A stretch of 64,000 nt of DNA. It comes from an uncultured Coriobacteriaceae bacterium (GTDB lineage Bacteria; Actinomycetota; Coriobacteriia; Coriobacteriales; Atopobiaceae). Shown here in pieces: positions 49,080 through 59,470 of the stretch. The stretch is taken from assembly GCA_902779675.1 (NCBI GenBank), contig CACZCK010000014.1, forward strand, positions 26,193-90,192. The letters are read 5' to 3'. A program made the position numbers and the translations under genes. The number at the start of each line of letters is the position of its first letter. Position 1 is the first letter of the stretch. The notes under the pieces were generated by a model. It saw nothing but the letters and a program-made list of their open reading frames with translations. It ran no database searches and was not told the origin of the DNA.

Positions 49080-49544
49080 ATGCGGTTTGACATCGTCTCC
49101 GATACGCACGGCCATCTCTCCGAGGAGCTGCTGAAAGCCCTGCAGGGTGCCGATTACATCGTGCATGCGGGCGACATCTGCTCCGACAGCGACTACCGAC
49201 AGCTGACGCGCATTGCGCCAGTGCACGCCTGCCTGGGCAACAACGATTGGGGCTGCGACTACGGCCCGGCGGTCAAACGGCTCACCACGTTCTTTGCAGG
49301 TGGCCTGCGCTGGCAGGTCTGTCACTACCAGGAGCGTCTCGATCTATTGACCTGCGACATCGCCATCTGTGGGCACACTCACCGGCCCTTCTTCGAGCGC
49401 GACGCGCGCACGCGCACGCTGGTCATGAACCCCGGCAGCCCCACATTCCCGCGCACGGCAAAGGGTCCCACCATCGGGCGCATCGTGGCCGAGAATGGTC
49501 ACGTGAGCGAGGTTCGCATCATCCAGCTCGACAAGCGCCGCTAG
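49080..49544 (+). CDS. YfcE-like metallophosphoesterase
   Basis: The protein has 154 residues. Metal ligands are seen in DIVSDTHGH, VHAGD, GNNDW and GHTHRPF, the calcineurin-fold pattern of YfcE/MJ0936 phosphodiesterases. The ribosome site is weak and lies in the 12-base gap after the regulator, so coupling to that gene is likely. The substrate is unknown. Confidence 0.88.
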   Translation: MRFDIVSDTHGHLSEELLKALQGADYIVHAGDICSDSDYRQLTRIAPVHACLGNNDWGCDYGPAVKRLTTFFAGGLRWQVCHYQERLDLLTCDIAICGHTHRPFFERDARTRTLVMNPGSPTFPRTAKGPTIGRIVAENGHVSEVRIIQLDKRR

Positions 49545-49582
49545 CCGCTCGTCGGGGTGGTTCCCGGCGGGGTGCCTTCACT

Positions 49583-49689
49583 GAATACAGTTATTGCCCG
49601 AAATTTCTGGCAATAAGACCTTTGCGGGGCGACTTGGGTTTACCGGACACCCCCGAATAGCGTTAATGCCCGAGATTTCGGGCATTAAG
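49583..49689. repeat. Paired palindrome element family B, locus 2
   Basis: GAATAC is followed by two 27-base palindromes (49591-49617 and 49663-49689) of form TTATTGCCCGA-loop-GGCAATAAG, with CCCCCGAATA between them. It is the same design as 30251-30360. It lies after the phosphoesterase gene and before a convergent gene. Confidence 0.65.
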
Positions 49690-49803
49690 CGGATGTCACC
49701 GAGCGGGCAGGTACGCCTAGGGGATTTTGTTCCCATTCTGATGCAGTTTGCCTGCGGCCCTATGCATTTTGAGCGGGAGCGAGCTGCGAAACTGTCGTGC
49801 GGG

Positions 49804-50358
49804 CTAGTACGGCTCGCCGAGGGGCGGCACCTGCTTGAGCCTGCGCCACATGATCTGCTTCTGCTGCTTGTCGCCAAGCGCTGCCGCAAATCCGCCCAGA
49901 CTCAGCACGCGCATCCCAGCTACCTGCGCCACCACACCATCGGCGAGCATGGCCTCCTCAAAGCTCTCGAGTGAGGCAAGGTCATCGGCATATGCCTCAC
50001 GCACGAGCTCTGTGGCTGCCTCGTCGCAGGCTACCAGTGTGGCTGGATCGAGCGCGCACACTGCCTCGCGCAGCAGGTCGGCCTCGAGGCTCTCGCCACC
50101 CTCGTGCCAGGTCGCGAGTGCTGCCCAGTCCTCCGGCGCGTAGCCCAGAGCCTGCAATGCCGCGCGCAGCGCCGTGCCATCCTCGCCCGCTAGCAGCTTG
50201 CCACCGCTACGTTCCTCGTTAGAGGGCTCGCCCTTGACCAGCAGTATCGGCGAGAAGGCATTGCCGGCCATCTGCACGCCGCGGGCCGTCAGGCCCTCCA
50301 GCTCGGCCTTCGCCTTGGCCACGTAGCGCGCGCGACGCTCCTCCCTGCTTGGTCCCAT
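49804..50358 (-). CDS. Divergent uracil-DNA-glycosylase-fold-like protein
   Basis: The protein has 184 residues from the ATG at 50358, after GGAGG. AGNAFSPILLVKGEPSNEE, GGKLLAGEDGTALRAALQALGY and ALDPATLVACDEAATELV follow the order of family-4/5 uracil-DNA glycosylases (GEAPG, GKLL, PxxIxxLG). The catalytic loop residues and the HPS motif are not conserved, and no Fe-S cysteines are present. It may be a non-catalytic relative; the assignment is by eye. Confidence 0.5.
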   Translation of the reverse strand: MGPSREERRARYVAKAKAELEGLTARGVQMAGNAFSPILLVKGEPSNEERSGGKLLAGEDGTALRAALQALGYAPEDWAALATWHEGGESLEADLLREAVCALDPATLVACDEAATELVREAYADDLASLESFEEAMLADGVVAQVAGMRVLSLGGFAAALGDKQQKQIMWRRLKQVPPLGEPY

Positions 50359-50559
50359 GCCGTTCCTCCGTCTCATTTGGATGGGCACGATTGTACGCCC
50401 AAGCGACACAATCGTACCCGCGCCTGCTGTCCGCCGCCTGCCGTGGTGCCGATTGGCGGCTGGGCGTGTGTCGCGCGGTATGCCCTCGGCCATAATGGGT
50501 ATAAAGTGCCTTAAGCAAAAGCCGCGCTGTGCTCGCAGCGCACAACCCAAGGAGAAACC

Positions 50560-50877
50560 ATGGCCAACCCCATCACCACCGCCGAGTTTGACGGCATCAT
50601 CTCGGCGTCCGACAAGCCCGTTCTCGTCGACTTCTGGGCTTCTTGGTGCGGTCCCTGCCGTGCGCTGAGCCCCATCGTCGACCAGATCGCCGAGGAGAAG
50701 GCCGACAGCCTCGTCGTGTACAAGTGCAACGTCGACGACGAGGGCTCCCTTGCCCAGCGCTTTGGCATCATGTCCATCCCCACGCTCATCCTGTTCAAGG
50801 ACGGCCAGGTGGCCCACACCATGGTCGGTAGCATGCCCAAGGCCGAGCTCGTCGCCGAGCTCGAAGCCCACATGTAA
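50560..50877 (+). CDS. trxA: Thioredoxin
   Basis: The protein has 105 residues; AAGGAG precedes the ATG. Redox motif WCGPC at 29-33, cis-proline region IMSIPTLILFKDG. It reduces cytoplasmic disulfides. The next gene begins three bases after its stop, so both are probably one transcript. Confidence 0.96.
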   Translation: MANPITTAEFDGIISASDKPVLVDFWASWCGPCRALSPIVDQIAEEKADSLVVYKCNVDDEGSLAQRFGIMSIPTLILFKDGQVAHTMVGSMPKAELVAELEAHM

Positions 50878-50880
50878 GGC

Positions 50881-51654
50881 GTGGCAGCCTCTCGTCATAC
50901 AACAGGGGGCCGGCGCGTCGAGCGGCCCCAGCGTGGCCGCTCGCTCGACGACCTGGCCACCGCACCTCGCGACATACGGCACAACCTACGCGCAAACCGC
51001 AAGGTTGTGCTGTTTGTCGTTGCGATGGTGCTTTTTTTGGTGGTGCTGCAGAACATGCTGGCGGGCGACCTCCTGCGTCTCGACTACTACGCTTACCGCA
51101 TCTTTGTGGTGCGCATGAGGCGTGCTTGGCTCACGCCCATCATGCAGTCCATCTCCGAGCTGGCGCTGCCGGTGGTGCTGCTGGTCATGCTGCTGGCCGT
51201 GCAGGCCTTTGCGCCTGGACGTCGGCCGGGCCTGTGCGCCGCGTGCAACCTGGTGGGCGTGGTGGCCCTCAACCAGGTGTTCAAGTTCATCGTGCAGCGC
51301 CCGCGCCCCGAGGGTTTCCGCCTCATCGCCGAGAGCGGCTATAGCTTTCCGTCGGGGCACTCTATGGTGGCCATGGCCTTCTACGGCCTGCTGGCGTGGA
51401 TGGCCTGGCACTACGAGCGCGATCCCTTCGTGCGCCGCGTGAGTGTTGCGGGATTTGGCCTGATCGTTGCGCTGGTGGGTATCAGCCGCGTGTACCTGGG
51501 CGTGCACTATGCCTCCGACGTCATTGCCGGCTTCTGCCTGGCGGCGGCGTGGCTGGCAGTGTACGTGACGGTGGTGGCCCCCATCTTCCTGCCCGAGGAG
51601 AAGACCAACCTCGGTGCCGACGAGACCTCCCTCATGGGAAAGCTCGACTCGTAG
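50881..51654 (+). CDS. PAP2-family membrane phosphatase
   Basis: The protein has 257 residues from GTG at 50881, three bases after trxA. About six membrane segments; the three PAP2 motifs are present: KFIVQRPRP, SFPSGHS and SRVYLGVHYASD. It dephosphorylates lipid pyrophosphates such as undecaprenyl-PP or phosphatidic acid; which one is not clear. Confidence 0.9.
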   Translation: MAASRHTTGGRRVERPQRGRSLDDLATAPRDIRHNLRANRKVVLFVVAMVLFLVVLQNMLAGDLLRLDYYAYRIFVVRMRRAWLTPIMQSISELALPVVLLVMLLAVQAFAPGRRPGLCAACNLVGVVALNQVFKFIVQRPRPEGFRLIAESGYSFPSGHSMVAMAFYGLLAWMAWHYERDPFVRRVSVAGFGLIVALVGISRVYLGVHYASDVIAGFCLAAAWLAVYVTVVAPIFLPEEKTNLGADETSLMGKLDS

Positions 51655-51821
51655 CGGCTCCGCGGCGCTATCTATCTGCCCGTTGAGCTGTCTTGCACGC
51701 GCCCCAGACCTCTTAGCCGCTAGCTAGGCGCAGCTCGCCGCTGCGGTGGCCGTGCCAGCTAGGCCGTGCGCTATCCTACAACCAACTATGTCCACAAACA
51801 GCCAAGGACAAGGAGCCCGCC

Positions 51822-53513
<1,692 letters not shown>

Positions 53514-53657
53514 TCCGACCATCGGGGGGCGATTCACCCCGGTCAAAAACAGGCTGACAGAGGGGCTGTATCAAAAGCTCCTGAACGTATGGTCCGCAGC
53601 CACAGAGCCGACTGTGGCCGCGGGCCATTGTCTGTGTACGAGGGACGGAAGGGGTGC

Positions 53658-55223
53658 CTACACCGCCAGGGCGTAGGCCAGCTTGCGGATGTTGTGGCCC
53701 ATCGCGACCATCCGCATCTCGTGGTCGACCTTCTCGAGCCCCCTCAGAAAGAACCGCCTGAAGTTCCAGTTGCGCTTGATGTCGCCGAAGATGGTCTCGA
53801 CGTCGACGGACCTCCGCCTCCCGAGCGCCGACCCGCGCTCCGTGCGGAGCATCTCGGAGGCCCTCCTCTTGAACGCGTCGAGGGTCGGGTTCACGCGCAG
53901 GACGCGCACGGCGTCGGGGTCCTTCGACCTGAAGCACTTCTTCCTGAGCGGGCACCCCGGGCAGCCCTCGCCCACGTACACCCTGGTCACGGACTCGTGG
54001 CCCAGCTCGGACCTGGTCGCCTCCTCCCTCCGGAACGAGAGCGCGTGCCCCTCCGGGCACGCGTAGGTGTCCGACTCCCCGTCGTACGCCCAGTTGGCGG
54101 GCCTCATCGGGTCCTCCCGCCACCTGGCGTTCCTGCACTCGCGGAAGAACTCGCTGTGCTTCACGTAGGCGTCCGCCCCCTCGCGCTCCAGCCACGCGTA
54201 GTTCTGCTCCGAGCCGTAGCCCGCATCGGCCACGATCTCGGCGGGAAGGTGGCCGATGGTCTCCCTCGCGTGCTCCAGGTGGGGGATCATGCACGCGGTG
54301 TCGCCGGGCCTCTGGTGGCAGGTGACGTCGAGTATGAACTGGCCCTCGGTGCCGGCCTGCACGTTGTAGCCGGGCTTGGTCTGGTTGGTGAGCGAGTCCT
54401 CCTTCATGCGCATGAAGGTGGCGCCGGGGTCGGTCTTGGAGTAGCTGCCGCGGCCCGCGAGGGTCCTCTCCTGCTCCTCGTACCTGGCCATCCTCTCGGC
54501 CCACTCGCCCTCGAGCATGCGCTTGGCCCTCCTCAGGGCCCTCCCCTCGTCGTCCTTCGGCCTCTTGCCGACGCCCTTCCGCGCGATCCTCTCGTTGATG
54601 CGCCTCGCCGCCTCGGCGATCTCCTCGGAGTCCACCTCGGCCGGCTCGTCAGGGGCCAGCGCCTCCTCCTCGTCGTCCATCTCGTCGATGGCCGCGAGGT
54701 GGGCGTGGACCCTCGCCCTGAGCTGCTCCTTGTACCTCCTGGTGGACTTCGCCCACACGAAGGTGAACCTGTTCGCGTTGGCCTCCATCTTTGTGCCGTC
54801 GAGGAAGTAGGTGTCCAGCGTCACGAGGCCCATGTCGGCGAGCAGCTGGATGACCTCGGAGAACACCTCCTCGAAGACGGGCCGCACCCGCTCCGTGCGG
54901 AAGCGGTTGATCGTGTTGTGGTCGAGCGGCCGCATGCCGCACACCCACAGGAACCCGACGTTCTCGCGGGTGGCCCGGGCGATCGCGCGGCTGGAGTAGA
55001 TCCCGGAGGCGTAGGCGAGCAGCACCACCTTGAGCATCATCTGCGGGTCGTGGGCGGGCGCGCCGCCGCCCGGGTAGAGCGAGGTCAGCGTAGACCTGTC
55101 GATGGAGCGCACGACCATGTCCACGACGCGCGGCATGGAGCCCTCCGGCACGAGGTCGCCTATGTCCGGCGGCAGCAGCATCGGCTGGTCCTGCATGCAG
55201 GGCTTGAACCTGGGTTCCGGCAT
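53658..55223 (-). CDS. IS1182-family transposase
   Basis: The protein has 521 residues from ATG at 55223, six bases after AGAGGAG. The N-terminal DUF772-like region (VDMVVRSIDRSTLTSLYPGG, LLAYASGIYSSRAIA, PLDHNTINRFR) precedes the DDE core with Asp in TYFLDGTKMEAN, Asp in EIVADAGYGSEQN and Glu in VETIFGDIKRN. A CxxC/C cluster (CPEGHA, CPGCPLRKKC) may bind zinc. The reading frame is complete, so the element may be active. Confidence 0.93.
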   Translation of the reverse strand: MPEPRFKPCMQDQPMLLPPDIGDLVPEGSMPRVVDMVVRSIDRSTLTSLYPGGGAPAHDPQMMLKVVLLAYASGIYSSRAIARATRENVGFLWVCGMRPLDHNTINRFRTERVRPVFEEVFSEVIQLLADMGLVTLDTYFLDGTKMEANANRFTFVWAKSTRRYKEQLRARVHAHLAAIDEMDDEEEALAPDEPAEVDSEEIAEAARRINERIARKGVGKRPKDDEGRALRRAKRMLEGEWAERMARYEEQERTLAGRGSYSKTDPGATFMRMKEDSLTNQTKPGYNVQAGTEGQFILDVTCHQRPGDTACMIPHLEHARETIGHLPAEIVADAGYGSEQNYAWLEREGADAYVKHSEFFRECRNARWREDPMRPANWAYDGESDTYACPEGHALSFRREEATRSELGHESVTRVYVGEGCPGCPLRKKCFRSKDPDAVRVLRVNPTLDAFKRRASEMLRTERGSALGRRRSVDVETIFGDIKRNWNFRRFFLRGLEKVDHEMRMVAMGHNIRKLAYALAV

Positions 55224-55334
55224 CTCAGACTCCTCTCGCTCTCCTCCCATTATACCTGGCTGGACAATATAACCGCAGGTAGATTATGTTATCGGGCAAT
55301 ATGCGGGGTCTGCGCGACGACATCCCGGAGCACA

Positions 55335-55370
55335 AGAACGGGTGGGCTCCTCGCGGATCCCACCCGTTCT
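55335..55370. terminator. Subterminal hairpin upstream of the transposase
   Basis: Perfect 12-base arms AGAACGGGTGGG/CCCACCCGTTCT just inside the right end. Such structures commonly stop outside transcription from entering transposase genes. Confidence 0.6.
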
Positions 55371-55419
55371 TCTCAGGAACTTTTGATACAGCCCCTTCTT
55401 CATGCCCAAAGGTCGCCTT

Positions 55420-55448
55420 CGCGCAAAAGGAAGTACCCCTTTTGCGCG
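55420..55448. repeat. Dispersed palindrome family A, copy 5
   Basis: CGCGCAAAAGG/CCTTTTGCGCG arms around AAGTACC, starting 24 bases outside the right end of the insertion sequence, in the 295-base gap before the dipeptidase gene. The remaining gap is AT-rich, with TATACT at 55625 as a possible -10 box. Confidence 0.6.
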
Positions 55449-55690
55449 GAAGGGCTCGCGCGCGCTCGGATTGCCGCTCATCGGCGCAACAAATGCTCCA
55501 AGTATTGGATAGCTGAGAGCTAAATGGCTGAAATGCGGAAGTTTGGTTGCATAACGCTCCCGTAACTAGGCATACCGTTCGCAAAAGATATCGGACCAAT
55601 ACTTTATATTTCCATTGTGTTACCTATACTAGCTTCGTTTTCGATATTCGAGATGCGGCCGCTTGGCGGGGCTGCACGAAAGGGGAGACA

Positions 55691-57604
55691 ATGGAAACGC
55701 ACTTCAGGTTCTCGGGGGCCGCAAAGGCCATGATCGTGGCCGCTACGGCCGCTTCGATCGCAACTGCCCCCGTGACCGCGCTGGCCTGCACGCAGGTGTA
55801 CGCAGGCCCCGAGCTGACGGCAACCGGTGAGACCATCTACGGTCGCTCCGAGGACGCCGCCAACCGTTACCTCAAGGAGTTCGGCATCGAGCCGCGCACC
55901 GAGGGCAAGACCTACTGGAGCGGCGAGAACGGCCCCGACCACGACCCCGAGATCAACTTCACGCGCACCTCTGCCGGCGCGACCTACCGTTACACCTTTG
56001 TGCGCGACCTGCCCGAGGACTGGGACGGCGCGACCAAGGCGTACTCCGAGGCTGGCACCAACGAGAAGGGCGTGAGCGTCGACGCCACCCTGACCACCGC
56101 CTACAACGAGGCCATCGAGGGCGTTGATCCGCTGCTCGACAACGGTATCGGCGAGTACAACGTGACCGACGTGGTGCTCTCCGAGGCCGCCACGGCGCGC
56201 GAGGGCGTTGAGCTGCTGGGCTCCATCATCGACGAGCAGGGCTCGCAGGACTGCAACCAGCTGTGGATCGGCGACGCCACTGAGGTCTGGAACTTCCAGC
56301 AGCTCTCGGGCCACCAGTGGATTGCCGTGCGCATGGCTGCCGACGTGGTCTCTGCCAACCCCAACATGAGCAACCTGCAGTTTGCAGTCGACATCGATGA
56401 CACCGAAAACTGCCTGCACTCCGCCGACCTCGTGAAGACCGCCGAGGACGCAGGCACGCTCGCCACCAACGAGGATGGCAGCATCAACGTGGCCAAGAGC
56501 TACGGCCTGGACGATGAAGGCGCTGGTCAGGACACCCGTTACGTGCAGGCGCACAAGTTCTTTGGCCAGAAGCTCAAGGCTGGCACCGACTACACCCTCG
56601 ACGAGGACGGCGCCGTCGACACCATCGCTGACCCGCAGCTGTTCTTTACGCCTGCCCGCAAGGACTATGGCGTCTTTGACATGCTGCGCTCGGTTGCCAC
56701 GCGCGGCGAGGGCACCGACGTGGATGCCAACGCCAACGACAAGCTCTATGCCGTGGGCAACAACCGCACGGTGGAGTGCCACATCTTCCAGACTCGTGAC
56801 GGCCTTGATCCCGAGATTTCGACCGTGCAGTGGGAGGCCCTGTCGCGCGGCGAGTTCAGCGTGTACGTGCCCAGCTACTCTGCACTGCTCACCCAGGTCA
56901 ACACCGAGTACTATCCCACCAACGAGGAGTTCGATACCGCTCACGTGGGCAACGAGAACGAGTTCGAGCGCGACGAGAAGACCGGCGAGCGCGTCTACAA
57001 GGACGAGCTGATTGCCGCCAACGAGGAGCTGGCCATGCAGGACAGCGGCAGCAAGTCGCTCTCGTACCTGTTCATGGACCTCAACACCCTGGCGTACAAC
57101 CATCGCGCCGACGTGGCCGACGGCGTGCACGCCTACCTCGATGCCCTGCAGAAGGAGATTATTGCCCAGCAGGAGCAGGTCGACGCAAAGATGCAGGCAA
57201 CCCCTGCCGGCACCGCCCGCAATGCGCTGGCCAACGAGGCCCACGCCTACGCCTCTCAGCTGGTGTTCGACCGTTGCAACGCGCTGCTCGGCGAGGTGCG
57301 CGACTACCTGAACGCAGGCGACTTTGCCAAGCCGTTTGCCGCGTCCGACCTGGCTGCCGACGGTACGCTGGTTGCTCCCGTGACCTATGCCGCCGACATG
57401 GAGGCCTTTGACGCCGAGGCTGCCGCCGCCGATGTCGTGGAGCCCGAGGCGGCTCCCGAGGAGGAGGCCGAGGCAGAGGCTGCTCCCGAGGAGGCCGAGG
57501 GCGAGGAGGAGGCCGCTCCTCAGGGCATGGGTCAGTCCTATGCGCTGATCGGCTTCCTGGCTGCCTTCGCCGGCCTGATCGCCTGGGTCAAGAGCCGCAA
57601 GTAG
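55691..57604 (+). CDS. Secreted C69-family dipeptidase with C-terminal membrane anchor
   Basis: The protein has 637 residues from ATG at 55691 (GGGGAG upstream). A signal segment (about 10-31) ends at ALA before Cys33 (ALACTQVYAG), the N-terminal nucleophile exposed by processing in the PepD/C69 Ntn-hydrolase family; GETIYGRSEDAANRY follows as expected. The C-terminal 60 residues are Glu/Ala-rich and lead to a membrane segment (about 613-633) and a basic end. It probably releases dipeptides at the cell surface. A hairpin terminator follows. Confidence 0.9.
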   Translation: METHFRFSGAAKAMIVAATAASIATAPVTALACTQVYAGPELTATGETIYGRSEDAANRYLKEFGIEPRTEGKTYWSGENGPDHDPEINFTRTSAGATYRYTFVRDLPEDWDGATKAYSEAGTNEKGVSVDATLTTAYNEAIEGVDPLLDNGIGEYNVTDVVLSEAATAREGVELLGSIIDEQGSQDCNQLWIGDATEVWNFQQLSGHQWIAVRMAADVVSANPNMSNLQFAVDIDDTENCLHSADLVKTAEDAGTLATNEDGSINVAKSYGLDDEGAGQDTRYVQAHKFFGQKLKAGTDYTLDEDGAVDTIADPQLFFTPARKDYGVFDMLRSVATRGEGTDVDANANDKLYAVGNNRTVECHIFQTRDGLDPEISTVQWEALSRGEFSVYVPSYSALLTQVNTEYYPTNEEFDTAHVGNENEFERDEKTGERVYKDELIAANEELAMQDSGSKSLSYLFMDLNTLAYNHRADVADGVHAYLDALQKEIIAQQEQVDAKMQATPAGTARNALANEAHAYASQLVFDRCNALLGEVRDYLNAGDFAKPFAASDLAADGTLVAPVTYAADMEAFDAEAAAADVVEPEAAPEEEAEAEAAPEEAEGEEEAAPQGMGQSYALIGFLAAFAGLIAWVKSRK

Positions 57605-57627
57605 ACTTGCCTACACGGTAGGCTTGC

Positions 57628-57667
57628 GCAGGGCGCGCTCCTCTCGCTCGTGGGAGGGGCGCGCCCT
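57628..57667 (+). terminator. Terminator after the dipeptidase gene
   Basis: CAGGGCGCGC/GCGCGCCCTG arms with an internal CTCCTC/GGGAGG pairing, 24 bases after the stop; short TTGTTG follows. Confidence 0.6.
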
Positions 57668-57715
57668 GTTGTTGATTGGCCGACTCCTGCCGATGTGCCC
57701 TGCAGATGAGCTTAC

Positions 57716-57721
57716 CTATAA
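57716..57721 (+). promoter_or_regulatory. Possible -10 element for the lipoprotein pair
   Basis: TATAAT 38 bases before the first lipoprotein start. The -35 region (TGTGCC) is weak. Confidence 0.35.
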
Positions 57722-57758
57722 TTGCCGTGTCTTAGATGCATAGGAGAGGAGACGGAAT

Positions 57759-58571
57759 ATGCGCAAACGTACATCCGTGCTGGTTTCGGCGCTGGGGGCT
57801 GCCTCGCTGACGCTTGCGTTGGCGCTGACGGGCTGCGGCCAGGCGGCGGATACCGGTGCGGCAGAGACCGAGGAGGCCGTCGAGGCCGAGGCCACGACCG
57901 ACGAGGAAGCTGCGGCCGACGACGATGCCATCGAGCTCGACATCCCCGAGGGGCTGGATGCGGTCACGCGCGCTGCGGGCGATCTGGTGTCTGCAGAGGA
58001 GGACGAGCTCGAGACCACCGACCTTGCCGAGCTGCCCGCGGGCGACGAGGAGTCGGTCGTGGAGGACAAGGAGACCGTGGAGGAAGACACGGGAGACGCG
58101 TCCAAGGCGCCCTCCGACGCCAAGCCCATGACCGTCGGTGGCATGTCCTTCTACATGCCCAGCTCGTGGCACGGCCAGTGGGATGGCAGCGACTACATCA
58201 TGATGAGCCCCGATGCCGGCGTGGTGGGCGTCGTGGAGGTCACCAATGTTCCGAGCGGCTCGCCGTACGACCTGACCCGCATGACCGAGGCTGTGCCCTA
58301 CCGCCTCTCGTCGCAGGGCTACACCGACATCAAGGTGACCGACTACGGCACGGGAAAGACGTCCTCGGGCAGGCTGGTTGACTCCTTCATTCAGGTCGAG
58401 TTCACCGACAGCGGCACGCGCTGCGTGGGCTACTACGAGTACCTGCAGAGCAAGAGCTACATCACCTACTTGGCGCTGGCGGGCGAGGTCAGCGACTGGA
58501 ATAGGAACGCAGACGGCGCCGCGCTCATCGTCAACACCGTGGGCTTTGCGAGCGGCCAGGCGGTCAAGTAG
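57759..58571 (+). CDS. Lipoprotein, first of a tandem pair
   Basis: The protein has 270 residues; AGGAGAGGAG lies upstream. A type II signal peptide ends in LALTGC with Cys26 as the lipid site. An acidic linker rich in Glu/Thr/Ala (27-120) is followed by a compact C-terminal domain (about 125-270; MTVGGMSFYMPSSWHG, VPYRLSSQGYTDIKVTDYG, GYYEYLQSKSYITY). The domain was not recognised. The next gene is its paralog, with an 83-base identical run in the signal and linker part (57825-57907). Confidence 0.8.
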   Translation: MRKRTSVLVSALGAASLTLALALTGCGQAADTGAAETEEAVEAEATTDEEAAADDDAIELDIPEGLDAVTRAAGDLVSAEEDELETTDLAELPAGDEESVVEDKETVEEDTGDASKAPSDAKPMTVGGMSFYMPSSWHGQWDGSDYIMMSPDAGVVGVVEVTNVPSGSPYDLTRMTEAVPYRLSSQGYTDIKVTDYGTGKTSSGRLVDSFIQVEFTDSGTRCVGYYEYLQSKSYITYLALAGEVSDWNRNADGAALIVNTVGFASGQAVK

Positions 58572-58607
58572 GAACGGGCGTCAAATCCATATGAGAGGAG
58601 AGAGGCT

Positions 58608-59414
58608 ATGCGCAAACGCACGTCCATGCTGGTATCGGTGCTGGGGGTTGCATCGCTGACGCTTGCGTTGGCACTGACGGGCTGCGGCCAGGCGGCGGAT
58701 ACCGGTGCGGCAGAGACCGAGGAGGCCGTCGAGGCCGAGGCCACGACCGACGAGGAGGCCGCTGACGACACCACTATCGAGCTCGAGATTCCTGAGGACC
58801 TTAGTGCTGTCACGCGTGCTCCGGGTGAGCTGGTGTCGGCCGAGGCCGACGAGCTTGAGACCACCGACCTTTCCGAGCTGCCCGAGAGCGACGAGGACTC
58901 CGTCGTGGAGGACAAGGAGACCGTGGACGAGGGTTCGGATGACGCGTCCAAGGCACCCTCTGATGCCAAGCCCGTGTCCTATGGCGGTATGATGTTCTAC
59001 ATGCCCACCTCCTGGCAGGGCCAGCCCGCGGGCGACGAATTCCTGATGATGAGCCTCGACGGCACCGTGGCTGGCTGCGTCCAGGCCACGAGGATCCAGA
59101 CGGGCGCATCGTACGACCTCGTTGCCATGTGCGAGGCCATTCCCAGCAGGATGGCGAGCCAAGGCTACACCGACATCAAGGTCACCGACTACGGCACTGG
59201 TCGCTCCACGAGCGGCAAGCTGGTCGACGCCTACATCCAGATTGACTTCACGGTCCAGGGAACGCGCTGCGTAGGTTACTTCGAGTACCTGCAGAGCAAG
59301 AACTACATGAACTACCTGGGCCTGTCGGGCAAGGTCGACGACTGGAACAAGAACGCCGAGGGTGCTGCGCTCATCGTGAACACCGTGGGCTTCGCGCCTG
59401 GCCAGGCAATCTAG
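58608..59414 (+). CDS. Lipoprotein, second of a tandem pair
   Basis: The protein has 268 residues; GAGAGGAGAG precedes the ATG, 36 bases after the first copy. Lipobox LALTGC at Cys26, an acidic linker, and a C-terminal domain of the same fold (VSYGGMMFYMPTSWQG, GYTDIKVTDYGTGRS, GYFEYLQSKNYMNY). The C-terminal domains differ more than the N-terminal part, as expected if the 5' region was kept alike by recent conversion. Function unknown; a surface-exposed ligand-binding role is possible. Confidence 0.8.
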   Translation: MRKRTSMLVSVLGVASLTLALALTGCGQAADTGAAETEEAVEAEATTDEEAADDTTIELEIPEDLSAVTRAPGELVSAEADELETTDLSELPESDEDSVVEDKETVDEGSDDASKAPSDAKPVSYGGMMFYMPTSWQGQPAGDEFLMMSLDGTVAGCVQATRIQTGASYDLVAMCEAIPSRMASQGYTDIKVTDYGTGRSTSGKLVDAYIQIDFTVQGTRCVGYFEYLQSKNYMNYLGLSGKVDDWNKNAEGAALIVNTVGFAPGQAI

Positions 59415-59435
59415 CGACACCATACAGCGAATGCA

Positions 59436-59469
59436 AGAAGGGGCGCTGCCTGTTGGCGGCGCCCCTTCT
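59436..59469. terminator. Bidirectional terminator between convergent genes
   Basis: AGAAGGGGCGC/GCGCCCCTTCT arms between the second lipoprotein and the radical SAM gene. Confidence 0.7.
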
Positions 59470-59470
59470 G

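Larger units (their letters stand above)
53561..55396. mobile_element. IS1182-family insertion sequence, intact
   Basis: Ends of 24 bases (53561-53584 and 55373-55396, starting AGGGGCTGTATCAAAAG) are inverted with one mismatch. It contains one full-length transposase gene on the minus strand and a subterminal hairpin. No direct target repeat is evident (left GACAG, right TCTTC). Length 1836 bases. Confidence 0.88.

Noticed and set aside
53589..55523. Rightward open frame spanning the insertion sequence
   Set aside because: Opposite the clear transposase and crossing both IS ends, so not a gene.
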